Numbered from the stretch's first letter, positions 22,418-32,780 are shown. The stretch is DNA of 64,000 nucleotides from Perkinsus olseni (GCA_013115125.1 JABANN010000007.1:112162-176161), one strand, 5' to 3'. Made by a program: numbers and translations. The notes: generated by a model from the sequence alone, not told the origin.

Positions 22418-23036
22418 CCCCCTCTATTTTAGCATGCCTCAACCCTACTGCACGGCGTTGTGTGCAAAGCCGTTATATTCGTGGTATAGACGAAAAAAGG
22501 TTCCGGAAGCCCTGGGAATGTGAAGACTTGAGGCTGATTGTCGCGCCGAGTAGGGGGGTAAGCATGGGATAACAGGAAGCACTGGGTATACTTGAAGGGT
22601 GACTAACGAGGTTCACAGGGAAGAGAGGCGGATTGCTGGTTATGGTGAAGTGACCTACTGCGAACCAAGAGGATCAAGGCAGATCTCAGCATGTGGTTCT
22701 CGAGCGAATTACACTCGTGATTGACTAAACCCTTCCGGGCTGTGCAAATTCTATAACTCAACCGTCCACAATGTCGTAGAGAACTGTCATTCCACCGCGG
22801 GAATACTTGTACGTGCCCTGCTCAAAACCTCTGTCTCCATCCAGTGACACACGCAAACGCTCAATCGATTAACACTAGCAATGCGCTTGTGGCATTCGAT
22901 TAAATCACTAAAATGCAGCGGCGATGACACAGGAAATGTAATTGTAGAGTAAACCTACACACAGACACAAGTTGTATCATACAACTACATTCTAGTTTGT
23001 CATACATAGGGAGTTACCCTTCCAATACCGATCAAT

Positions 23037-24236
23037 CTACTCCGTTCTGCAGCTCGAAGCATCAAGATGGTAGTTTTGAATGCAGTCAGTGTAGTTGTTC
23101 TGTTGAGAGAAAGAATCGCCGTAATAACATCGAGACCACTCCCAATTATGTATGGCGTATAATGTACCATTAACATCGAACAACTTATTGTATTGATCCT
23201 GTGTGAGGATGCCTGCTGGAACCATCTCATTTGTGAGATCTTGTAGACTATCCCACACATACTCGATGCCTCCGTTGGGATCGGGGTATTTGCTAGTGTC
23301 ATATGCACACATAGAGAGCTTACCACAACCATTACCCATCTCACAGGATCCTTCAACCATGATAGTGATCTTGGCCTTCAGATCTTCCCAACCAGGCTGC
23401 GTACACACGACGCACTGGTCAGTCAACATCCATTGCATACGCTCCAACAAACCGTCATTGTTCGTTCCATTTACCGAATTACGGTAAAGCATCATAAGCG
23501 CTCTATCAGCATTCTGCATAACATAAGTTGTTTCCTGTTGATTGGGCTCACCCTCGATAGTACTGCCCACGAAGATGGAATTGGGAAGATAACCCATACC
23601 CTTGGTGACATTAGCAATCATCTCTCTCGAGCTAGTTAGGGCCTTCAAGTAGTAATCATCAGGTACATGCTCAACATCAAAACTAATACCAATGGGTGCA
23701 ATCTCTGCCATGTCCTCGGCAGAGACCGAGCGGATAAGGAACTGCTCGTAGGTGTTAACGAAGGCGCACATCTTTTGACCATCTCTCTCTGTAACATCAC
23801 CATAAGTCAACCAGATTATCGCATCATTTCCACTATCCTGACGCCACTTCTTCATCCAAGCAACCAGTTGCGGCTGGTATTTAATAATATTGTAGTTGGT
23901 AGGGTCAGCCACGTTGATATAGAGCTCTCCGCAGTTCCAAGTCCTACCCATATCGCTCTGAATAAAGTCGGTCAGAGCGGGATCTCCTTCAGACCAGTAA
24001 TCCTGAGACCATGAGTAGATACCAATTTTATGACCAGTGCAAGCATTGGTAGGCGGGGGTCTAGTGGTCGGGGGCGGGCCAGTCGTCTTCGGGAATGTCA
24101 CCGTCTGATCTGGATTCGATGGGAGTGCGGGAGGCAGAGTCTCATGATCGCCGCCCCCGCTCGAATCAGTCGAGCAGCCAGACATGGCGAATGCCAGCGC
24201 TATCGATACCAACGCAGCGAAGAACTTCATATCCAT
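23037..24236 (-). CDS. Array copy B: secreted 399-aa protein of the same family
   Basis: Intronless. I start at ATG 24236 (MDMKFFAALVSIALAFAMSG, then Cys); the open frame runs further upstream but only from a non-ATG codon. Signal peptide, then a linker rich in Pro and Thr (FPKTTGPPPTTRPPPTNAC). The domain keeps every predicted strand and both conserved Glu (GISFDVEHVP; KITIMVEGSCEMG) and all family cysteines. C-terminus HNWEWSRCYYGDSFSQQNNY. It groups with copies C and D by GIYSWSQ and the TQDQYNKLF segment. Probably secreted; possible glycosidase-like barrel by inference only. Confidence 0.85.
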   Translation of the reverse strand: MDMKFFAALVSIALAFAMSGCSTDSSGGGDHETLPPALPSNPDQTVTFPKTTGPPPTTRPPPTNACTGHKIGIYSWSQDYWSEGDPALTDFIQSDMGRTWNCGELYINVADPTNYNIIKYQPQLVAWMKKWRQDSGNDAIIWLTYGDVTERDGQKMCAFVNTYEQFLIRSVSAEDMAEIAPIGISFDVEHVPDDYYLKALTSSREMIANVTKGMGYLPNSIFVGSTIEGEPNQQETTYVMQNADRALMMLYRNSVNGTNNDGLLERMQWMLTDQCVVCTQPGWEDLKAKITIMVEGSCEMGNGCGKLSMCAYDTSKYPDPNGGIEYVWDSLQDLTNEMVPAGILTQDQYNKLFDVNGTLYAIHNWEWSRCYYGDSFSQQNNYTDCIQNYHLDASSCRTE

Positions 24237-24825
24237 ACTTCTATGTGAGACCTTTCTACGGGTAGCCACAGCGAGGGTTGTGCCAAAAGTAAGGAGCACA
24301 CAAGCTGGCTTTGGAGCGCTGTCCCTTCTTGTTTAGGATGCGCCTTGGCTGTCCGTCGAGCAGAACGTGAGAGCCCGTAACTCCTCTTAGTGATCCTGCC
24401 TAGCGTGATTGGGTCACTGAGCGGTCAAGCGGGGCCTGATAAATCCACAACCTCCTGTCAGACGCACAAGTCGGAGAGTAGACTGACAGAGCGTTGACAG
24501 AATCATGTCAAGATCGACACAGAGAATTCATGTCCCCGCGCCAACACTTCATACGGGTACTACTGCAGCAGCAGTACCACTGCTCTGTCCCGGCGGACAA
24601 ATTGAAAACACTTAAGCAAGACACAACAACTCCAGTCTCTAATACTCATATGGTCTTAAAGCATCGCAATGATAGCAACAACGGATCTGAGAAAATGTTG
24701 TGTACACATGGAAACTCATAAATAAAACTGTTGAGATATGCTCGATGAGCAATCACTGAATACAGAGTAACACATGCACTCCAATAATGTATAATAATAG
24801 ACACTGTAGTATACTGCACGCTTGC
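24237..24825. other. Spacer between array copies B and C
   Basis: 589 bases; upstream region of copy C lies on the other side, so this holds the promoter of B and the 3' end of... copy B's upstream flank meets the 3' flank of copy C here. No frame with motifs and no repeat seen. Confidence 0.35.
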
Positions 24826-26070
24826 TTACTTGCCCCTGCAAGTATCTGCCATAGTATGGTAGTTTTCACAGTTAGTGTAGTTATGCTCTCTAGAGAAGTC
24901 ATCGCCATAGAAGCAACGAGACCAATCCCAGTTGTGGATAGCATACAAGGTACCATCGGTAAGGAACAACTTATTATATTGCTCCTGGGTCAAGATGCCC
25001 TCTGGGACAATATCTTTCGTGAGCTCTTCCAGGGTATTCCAAATGTACTCGATACCACCATTCGGGTCCGGGTACTTGGTAGTATCTTTCACGCACATAG
25101 ACATCTTGCCACACCCATGACCCATCTTGCATGAGCCCTCAACCATGATAGTGATCTTAGCACGAAGATTCTCCCAACCAGGTTTAGTGCAAACCGCACA
25201 TTGCTCAGTCATCATCCACTGCATCTGCTCAACTAAGTCATCAGCGTGACTCTCGTCGACTGTATTCCTGTAAAGCATCATGAGAGCTCTATCAGCGTAC
25301 TGCATCACATAAGCTGTCTCTAGCTGATTTTTCTCGCCTTCAATGGTGCTGCCAACAAGAATTGAATGAGGCGGGTAACCCATGGACTGCTCGACATCTT
25401 TCACCATCTGCTGAGCATTAACAAGTGCTTCCTTGTAGAAGTTGTCGGGCACGTCCTCAACATCGAAGCTTATCCCGATTGGCCCGATAACGGACATATC
25501 CTGGGCTGAAACAGAATTAGTGAGGAAGCTCTTGAAAGTATTCACGAACTCGACCATCTTGGTGCCATTTCTCTCAACAACATCACCATAAGTCATCCAG
25601 ATAACCTCGTCATTGCCACTGACCTGCCTCCACTTCTTCATCCAGTTAACGAGCTTGTCTTGATCGACAATGAGATCATAGTTGGTGCTATCCGCAACGT
25701 TGATGTACAGCTCACCATAGTCCCAGGTACGGCCTCTATCAGTCTGTATGAAGTCTGTTAGAGCAGGATCTCCTTGACGCCAGTAGTTTTGAGACCATGA
25801 ATAGATACCCATCTTGTGACCATTCGTGATGTTACTCACTGGAAACGTCGTCGTTCCCGTCGTCGTCGTTGACTGGGGAGGCTCAGTTGTTCCAAGAAAT
25901 GTCGTTGTTGTGCCAACGTCTCTCTCAGATGATGCAGCTGTGGTAAAAGGCACCTGCTTCGCAGATGTCGTCACAGCGTTTGCATCTCCTTTGCTGCTCC
26001 CACTACTAGAAGAGCAGCCCGATATAAACAACGGAATAGCCGACAACAACAAAGCGCAGGAAGCTCGCAT
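24826..26070 (-). CDS. Array copy C: secreted 414-aa protein, divergent linker, two Cys lost
   Basis: Intronless. ATG 26070 gives MRASCALLLSAIPLFISG then Cys. The linker is the longest of the five and Thr/Val/Ser-rich (TTTTGTTTFPVSN). Two family cysteines are absent together: the one just before the first strand (here NITNGHKMGIYSW) and the one in the WxCGxLY motif (here WDYGELY). Both conserved Glu remain (GISFDVEDVP, with Asp in place of the usual His, and KITIMVEGSCKMG). The C-terminal third is nearly identical to copy D (EGILTQEQYNKLF; HNWDWSRCFYGDDFSRE), suggesting recent duplication or gene conversion. Same predicted barrel and secretion as the other copies. Confidence 0.85.
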   Translation of the reverse strand: MRASCALLLSAIPLFISGCSSSSGSSKGDANAVTTSAKQVPFTTAASSERDVGTTTTFLGTTEPPQSTTTTGTTTFPVSNITNGHKMGIYSWSQNYWRQGDPALTDFIQTDRGRTWDYGELYINVADSTNYDLIVDQDKLVNWMKKWRQVSGNDEVIWMTYGDVVERNGTKMVEFVNTFKSFLTNSVSAQDMSVIGPIGISFDVEDVPDNFYKEALVNAQQMVKDVEQSMGYPPHSILVGSTIEGEKNQLETAYVMQYADRALMMLYRNTVDESHADDLVEQMQWMMTEQCAVCTKPGWENLRAKITIMVEGSCKMGHGCGKMSMCVKDTTKYPDPNGGIEYIWNTLEELTKDIVPEGILTQEQYNKLFLTDGTLYAIHNWDWSRCFYGDDFSREHNYTNCENYHTMADTCRGK

Positions 26071-26527
26071 AAGTACTTCAGGCAACTTCAACAAATAAAA
26101 GCAACTATCATAAACCTCAGGTCAGCATAGATCTAGCGTGAACACAAAGATACTCATCTGTGGCGCCACGCTGAAGATGAATCCGCCACAGTACAGCAAT
26201 GCTTCCATAGCAGCTACCGGAGGCGGTCAAAGGTTATGACCTATATCTGAGTAAGCCAGCAACAGAAACAAAACGCAAGCACACTGCGCCAAACGAACCA
26301 GTTATTCAATCTGGTCAGTCTGCACCGCTTTCCGTTCTACTCCCGCATTCACCCTGTCCCCGTGAACACAAGGCTACTCAGAATGAATGAAATATCATAA
26401 GCATTCACGGATGACTTCGATAATTGATGCCCAATAATGGCACGAAAACAGCGACGAATGAACGCATTGTTCATCACGCGCAAACAAATATATTGCCCAG
26501 GCGAAGAACGGGAAATAGTCCTGATAA
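26071..26527. other. Spacer between array copies C and D
   Basis: 457 bases containing the upstream region of copy C and the 3' flank of copy D. No recognisable feature. Confidence 0.35.
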
Positions 26528-27733
26528 CTATTTAGTTCTACAAGTAGCTGCCATAGTATGATAATCTTGACAGTTAGTGTAGTTTTGTTCCCTGGAGAAG
26601 TCATCGCCATAGAAGCAACGAGACCAATCCCAGTTGTGGATAGCATATAAGGTACCATTAGTAAGAAACAGTTTATTATATTGCTCCTGGGTCAAGATGC
26701 CCTCTGGGACAATCGCGTTTGTGAGCTCCTGCAGAGTGTTCCAAACATACTCGATACCACCATTCGGGTCCGGGTACTTGGAAGTGTCTTTAACACACAT
26801 AGAGAGCTTACCACAACCATGCCCCATCTTGCATGAGCCCTCAACCATGATAGTGATCTTGGCTCGGAGATTCTCCCAACCAGGTTTAGTGCAAACAACA
26901 CATTGATCGGTCATCATCCACCTCATGCGCTCGACCAAATCATCCGGATAGCTACCATTGACAGCGTTCCTGTACAACATCATCAAGGCCCTATCGGCGT
27001 ACTGCATAACATAAGTAGTCTCCTTCTGGTTCTCTTCGCCTTCTATAGTACTTCCAACAAGGATAGAATGAGGTAAGTACCCCATCCCCTTGGTTACATT
27101 TTGTACCATCTCCTGAGAGGAATTGAGCGCCTCCTTGTAGAAAGTGTCGGGTACATGCTCCACATCAAAACTTATACCAATAGGAGCGATCTCTGCCATA
27201 TCTTCTGCTGATACCGAACGCAGAAGAAAATCTTCAAAAGTCTTGACGAACCCAACCATCTTAGTGCCGTTCTGCTCAACAACATCACCATAGGTCATCC
27301 AGATAACTTCGTCGTTACCACTGACCTGCCTCCACTTTTTCATCCAGTTAACCAACTTGTCCTGATCGACGATTTTGTCGTAGTTGGTAGCGTCGGCAAC
27401 ATTAATGTACAACTCACCACAGTCCCATGTACGGCCTCTGTCAGTCTGAGTGAAGTCAGTCAGAGACGGATCACCTTCACGCCAAAAGTCCTGTGACCAC
27501 GAGTAGATACCAATAGGATGGCCAGTGCAGGGGCTCGAGCTAGCGGGTCTTGGAGTAGGAGGGACACCAGTAGTCTTCGGGAAGGTAGCAGGGGCGTTAG
27601 GATTAGACAGCTTATGCGGTGGTAGAGTTTCAGTAACCGCGCTCGCGTCACCGCTATCGTCACCCGACGAACAACCAGAGAGGGAGCAGGCCAGATCAAC
27701 CAGAGCCAGCGACACTAAGAGATAGGTCCTCAT
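26528..27733 (-). CDS. Array copy D: secreted 401-aa protein of the same family
   Basis: Intronless. ATG 27733 gives MRTYLLVSLALVDLACSLSG then Cys-Ser-Ser, a clean signal peptide. Linker Pro/Thr-rich (ATFPKTTGVPPTPRPASSSP) followed by the Cys before GIYSWSQDFW. All family cysteines are present, including WDCGELY. Predicted barrel strands and both Glu conserved (GISFDVEHVP; KITIMVEGSCKMG). The C-terminal third is almost the same as in copy C, whereas the N-terminal linker is closer to copy B, so the gene looks mosaic. No anchor at the C-terminus (ends YHTMAATCRTK). Confidence 0.85.
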   Translation of the reverse strand: MRTYLLVSLALVDLACSLSGCSSGDDSGDASAVTETLPPHKLSNPNAPATFPKTTGVPPTPRPASSSPCTGHPIGIYSWSQDFWREGDPSLTDFTQTDRGRTWDCGELYINVADATNYDKIVDQDKLVNWMKKWRQVSGNDEVIWMTYGDVVEQNGTKMVGFVKTFEDFLLRSVSAEDMAEIAPIGISFDVEHVPDTFYKEALNSSQEMVQNVTKGMGYLPHSILVGSTIEGEENQKETTYVMQYADRALMMLYRNAVNGSYPDDLVERMRWMMTDQCVVCTKPGWENLRAKITIMVEGSCKMGHGCGKLSMCVKDTSKYPDPNGGIEYVWNTLQELTNAIVPEGILTQEQYNKLFLTNGTLYAIHNWDWSRCFYGDDFSREQNYTNCQDYHTMAATCRTK

Positions 27734-28141
27734 TATGATATACTGTACACCTATGCTTGCGAATAGAATGAAACTTGAGGTGTATCTTGCCTAGCTTAAA
27801 CGTAACAAACTTTGGAGAGAGCCTTGCACAATGAAGGCATTGTGTGAGAATAACTCAGAAATGGCGCCTGATATGCATTGGTGATGAACAGGAGAGCGAG
27901 TGGATGTACGACTTCGATTGCTTCAACGATCGGGGGCAGGAGGATGAATTTCACACCCACCGAGTATTTAACAAACTCAACACCAATCGACCTACTTATA
28001 TCTGATACCGTTATGGAAGACAGTGATCTGTTCGCTTTACAACGAAAGACAACGACACAAAGAAGCTGAAGACAAGGCGAGGAGAACAGCTCTCGGGCGG
28101 TCCTCAGTGACCGTACGAGTAGAAGGATTTTTATACTGGAG
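27734..28141. other. Spacer between array copies D and E
   Basis: 408 bases holding the upstream region of copy D and the 3' flank of copy E. Only a short plus-strand frame (27878-28069) without motifs. Confidence 0.35.
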
Positions 28142-29520
28142 TTACTGCATGCGACAGTCAGATGCTAGCGGATGGTAGTCATGACAGTTAGAGAAGCTCA
28201 TCTCCTGTGAGACGAAATCTCCATAGAAACAACGAGACCACTCCCAGTTGTGTACGGCAAATAGTGTACCGTCAACGTCGAAGATATGATCGAACTGCTC
28301 TTGTGTTACAATCTGAAAACCATTACTTGCTTGAGGAACGATGCGAGCGACTATCACGAATACCAACATGACGAGTAGCACGAGAATCTTGTCCGTAACT
28401 GTGACTCACCTCGTCGGCTATCATTCGCCTCCGCAGCTCTTGAAGTGTCTCCCAGATGTATTGGATTCCTCCCTGACTGTCGGGATAGGAAGAAGTATCC
28501 TTAGCGCACATGGACAGCTTCTTGCAACCACTTCCCATCTCGCAAGCACCCTCAACCATGATGGTAATCTTGGCCCTAAGATTCTCCCAACCAGGCTGAG
28601 TGCAGACAGTGCATTGCTCAGTCATCATCCATTTCATACGTTCAACCAGATCATCCTCATACCTGGAAATTAAGACAACACGGTCGGACCTGATGGAACC
28701 TCTCGCGAAAGGCTTACGTTCCGTTGACCTCATTCCGGTAGAGCATCATCAGTGCCCTATCAGCATGACGCATGACATACTCTGTTTCAACAACGTTCTT
28801 CTCACCCTCGATTGTGCAGTCCACAAATATCGAACCGGGAAGATACCCCATCCCTTCGGTGACTTCTTCCTTCATCATTTGGGCGTCCATCAGAGCTCTC
28901 TCATAGTACTCCTCGGCGACGTGCTCAACATCAAAACTGATACCCATTGGGGCGATTAACGACATATCCTGCGCCGAGACCGACCGCATCAAGAAGTGCT
29001 TGAAAGTCTCAACAAAGCCAACCATCTTCGGACCATCCTTCTCCACGACGTCACCATACGTGAGCCAGATAGTTCCATTGTTGCCGCTTTGCTCACGCCA
29101 AGTCTTCATCCACTCGACTAGCTTATCCTCATCCTTGATCTTGTTGTGGTTCGAAGCATCGGCGACGTTAATATACAGATCACCACAATTCCATTGACGG
29201 CCCATTGGATGGTCCAGAAAGTTCAGCAACGCTTGGTCTCCCTCAAGCCAGTAGCTTTGAGACCACGTATAAGTCCCTATCCGGTTACCGCTGCACACGT
29301 TCCCCGGAGGGGGCCTTGACGTTGGTGGAACACCCGTGGTCGGAGGGAAAGTCGGTACTCGGTTTGGATCTGGTGGTAGGGAAGGCAGTCCTGGCACCCC
29401 GCCTGACACTGGAGCACTGCTTGTTGAGCACCCAGCGTGAGATACGATGCTTATGATGGCGATGAAGGTGCATAGAGTCGAAGCAATGACTGAGGAAGGG
29501 TACTTCGGGGTGATAAGCAT
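28142..29520 (-). CDS. Array copy E: secreted 408-aa protein, the only copy with introns
   Basis: ATG 29520 gives MLITPKYPSSVIASTLCTFI, with the hydrophobic core running to HAGCSTS. Three exons: 29520-28718, 28662-28410 and 28313-28142 or 28312-28142 by codon phase (the coding total is a multiple of three with the exon starting at 28312). Introns of 55 and 97 bases have GT-AG ends; the joins give VNGTYEDDLVERMKW and RRMIADEIVTQEQFDHIF, both collinear with the intronless copies. Linker Pro-rich (TFPPTTGVPPTSRPPPGN). Strands, both Glu (GISFDVEHVA; KITIMVEGACEMG) and cysteines are conserved. It is closest to copy A (GTYTWSQSYW; HNWEWSRCFYGD), although the two lie at opposite ends of the array. 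Confidence 0.85.
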
Positions 29521-30040
29521 CCCAAACAACAAACTTTACAAACTGCACAACAGAAGGAGCAGTCGAATATGCGAGGCCCCACAGCGATAGCCACCAGAAG
29601 CTTGCACAACGGTGTCACGCTAGCGCGACGGAGGGCTCGAAAGCGGTGTTTGCCCCCTATTGACAATCATCGTCCAACGATTGATATATGACACAAAGAG
29701 TTGTCTACTCGCGCCATTACTATTAATTAATTATTAATTAATTATTTGACCAAAGAAAGCGAATACAACCTCACAATCGAGATTACAAACTCGAACATCC
29801 CCTTGCTGCAGATACTAGTGTTAATCAAAGCAACATTCATGGTGGATCTTATAGTGATACCGAATAAGACAAGTCCAACAAACCAGGTGGGTCTCGAGCT
29901 GCCAAACATCAGAGAAGCATTTCCGGTAGTATGGCTCTAGCATCCTCTCTGAGCCATTGCTTCACTATACCGCGTATCCCAGCACGAGCTCGTCTGAGAC
30001 AACACATGTTTACATGCCTTTGGCACACCCTACACGGTGA
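29521..30040. other. Spacer between array and S28 peptidase
   Basis: 520 bases. Upstream region of copy E, with an AT-only run of TTAATTAATTA units at about 29721-29745, unusual against the balanced surroundings and a possible nucleosome-free promoter element. No gene seen. Confidence 0.4.
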
Positions 30041-32333
30041 TTACGCAACACTCTTGTCTACATTTTCGCTGCCATGGTGCGTCCAGTAGTGATGCGATGC
30101 CCCTGGGACCTGCCGAGAGGGACTAATAACATGCCGAGTTCCACTGACTCCTGCTTGACGTACCCAAATGGTTGGTAGTGCAGGGTCGTCTGATGTAACC
30201 AGCGCTAGGCGGTGCCAAGGGTCTACACCACCGTTGACGGAGAGGATACGTGTAGCATTGAGAGACAGGCCTCCACGCTTGCAGCTCGTGCGGTCAATAT
30301 TGGCAGCAACCTGATGAACACCATGAGGGCACCACGATGTTCTCTAAGACCCAGGAAACCGAGAACTGCAATTGGACGCAACAGAATACGTTACTAGGAT
30401 GCCCATCGTAGTTAGACAGTAGACACCTCCAGGATTGAAGCCGTCCCTTCTTCCCCCGGCCCTCACGCGAGGGAAGCAGCATTGAATGGATGCGCAGCAT
30501 CACTCACTTCCTCAGTAGTAAATCCCCAGCCTATTCGGCAGAGCCTCGTGTTCCACTCGAGATCATTGAGCCCTGGCGTCCACAGGCAATTCTTCGAGGA
30601 GTCACATGTTTGGTAGAAACCGAACTCGTTGCAGGTCTGGAAGGTCCACATCTTGATCCAATCAGCATCGGACTCATTCTTGTACCTGATCATCGAATTC
30701 TATTTTCGCTCTTGCATACCCTACAGCATTCGAGGTAGATGAGCTGACCATGGCAGCATGCGTATTCAATTCAACATCTCGCTGGGGAGAATCCCTCACT
30801 ATCGAAATCGTTACATTTTGATAACTTTATTGAAGTCAACATCCACGCATTCTTCCGTCCGGGCTCTGCTGACATGTGCCAGGCGCTCTACCAGGGACCT
30901 GATGACCGTTATCCACCTCGAGTTCTGCTGCACTCAACTGGTCCAGGACTGTGACGGCTCATGAGGTGCTGTGCGGACCCCACTGGGGCAGCTACTACTC
31001 ACTCAGGCAGGTCGGGGTCAGTGAAGTAACGGCAAATCTTGTCAATGTTGCAGAGGTCACTATCGCATCCAGGATCATTCGACTGTACCGAGAAGCCGAA
31101 CACGCCTTCTGAGGTCCTGACAAGAGGATATATGCCGTGAGAGCACCCCTGCATACCACCTACCACACTTTTCTATTGTCGATGTCGTCTAACATGTGTG
31201 TGCCGCAGACGTTGAAGGCCCTCTCTAACTCTCTTCTGCCCTCTTCCACTTCTAGCATCCTACCCACCTCTTCGTGAGCTCGCCTCACCTTGAATAACAC
31301 CCACCTTGGCCGACGAATACAACTACGCATTTCTTACGGCACTTGCACAGCCGATGCTTCCTCCGGCCAACTCGCTGGCGAATGAAACGCCCACTGCATC
31401 ATTGTATCTAGCCAACAGAACCCTAACCATAGAGTGCTCGACCTGAGCCGTACTCCGGGAAGTCCAGGCGGGCCTCAATCGGGGCGCTGGAGCTCACCGC
31501 TGCAACAAACTTCTGTGGATACACAGCTCGGGCCCAGGCAGCGACCACCTGAGAAGCGAGCTTTATGATGGTGAGTAACGGAAGATGAGAGTGGCCAAGG
31601 ATCATGGGGGAGAGCAGAGTTCGCCGTTTACTCCCGGGTAGCTCCCGCCGAATGTGACAAACTGAGCATCTCCAAGATTGTATTTATCAGCAGCGTAGTC
31701 TCTGAAGCGCGCGAGATCAGCCAAGGCCTGGTCGCTTGTGAAGGTCCTCTCCAAGACCTCACGAGATAGTTCCCGCGTAGGTTTCTCTTCCCCATAGTAT
31801 CTTGAGAACGCTCATAAGCAGGGACTTTTCAACTCAAAGAACGTCACCTGTGCTCGAGAGCCATCACAACAGCCCCAATCTCCTTCGCAAGAGAGATCAT
31901 GTCATCTGCTACGTTAGACTTCGTCACCACGTTGTCATTAAGCGACGGTGACTCCCCGCCAGTGTAAAGAAGGACAACCTGTTAAAGCACTGACGGTACT
32001 CCGATCTCTGTCAGAAAACACCGACTCTCACCGGTCTACGACATCTGTCTGGCGTGAGAAATTGGTCATTATACAAGTATTTCTGACACCATGTTCCATC
32101 CCGATGAGCGCCTGAAAGACAAAAGGCCAGGGCTGCTGTGTGCCACCAGCCTTACTGTCTTCAGCGAAATGATCAACGAGCTGATCACAATAATAATGGG
32201 TATGGTTGCCGCCGCTTCCGCCCCGCTTGACCGACGATTCCTCGTGTGAATTCTTGACCACCCTGAACTTCTCTCTTGGAACCGGCAGTGCGAAAGCCCC
32301 CGTCAGTATGACGATAAGACACCTAACCTTCAT
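30041..32333 (-). CDS. Secreted S28-family serine carboxypeptidase (prolylcarboxypeptidase-like)
   Basis: Peptidase family S28 (lysosomal Pro-X carboxypeptidase, DPP7, thymus-specific serine protease), which cleaves after proline or removes dipeptides. Start ATG 32333: signal peptide MKVRCLIVILTGAFALP. The mature N-terminus has CDQLVDHFAEDS, joined across an intron to DGTWCQKYLYNDQFLTPD. Next VVLLYTGGESPSLNDN and GAVVMALEHRYYGEEKP, then the nucleophile motif TFGGSYPG (Ser in GGSYxG), then FVAAVSSSAPIEARLDFPEY. Later exons carry SVQSNDPGCDSDLCNIDKIC and TFQTCNEFGFYQTC. The charge-relay Asp is in VNGGVDPWH, and the His is probably in VPGASHHYWTHHG. About ten exons. Stop at 30041-30043. Likely secreted or lysosomal; it neighbours the secreted array on the same strand. 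Activity looks intact. Confidence 0.9.
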
Positions 32334-32780
32334 ATCCCGCTCGTAGCAAACAACCAGCTGACACCAAAACAACAGTCGAGCCAGCGGTAGACGCTAGATT
32401 CCGTTCGACCACGAACTATGACTAAACGTCGTCACTGAGTTTCTCGCCAAAGATCTTCATGCAGCAGCCGAGCCTAACTGATCCACGGTGGGCCTCAGCT
32501 GAAGGCACGCGATCAACGCATCAAGCAGCTCTACCAATCACTGATCATCGATTCGTCTCGAGAGAAGAATCCTGCCGACTTCTCTCGCGAAGAATGTTAC
32601 AACGCAACTAGAAAGGAATGCATCTCAAGAGTGTGAACATCGAACGAGTGTTTTATAAAAGATGGTGAAGGAACACTGTTCGAGATGATGAGGGAACGCC
32701 AGTCGCGCAACAGATGAAATATCATCAACAGTGAACACGTCTGACAGTCGAATTCACGGAAGGAACTCGTGGACAGTTTT
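32334..32780. other. Spacer between S28 peptidase and RWDD2-like copy 1
   Basis: 447 bases: promoter of the S28 gene and 3' flank of the RWDD2-like gene. No motif-bearing frame or repeat. Confidence 0.35.

Larger units (their letters stand above)
21893..23036. other. Long spacer between array copies A and B
   Basis: At 1.14 kb this is about twice the other spacers of the array (409-590 bases). It contains the tRNA-like box pair at 22205-22258, a 10-bp inverted repeat at 22278-22300 and the 43-bp hairpin at 22310-22417. The rest has only short frames. An inserted short repeat element would explain the extra length. Confidence 0.5.

Noticed and set aside
20693-29520. GH18 chitinase assignment for the array
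   Set aside because: FDVEH superficially resembles the DxxDxDxE motif, but the earlier Asp residues are missing and a second conserved Glu lies at block 7, which fits a clan-A layout better.
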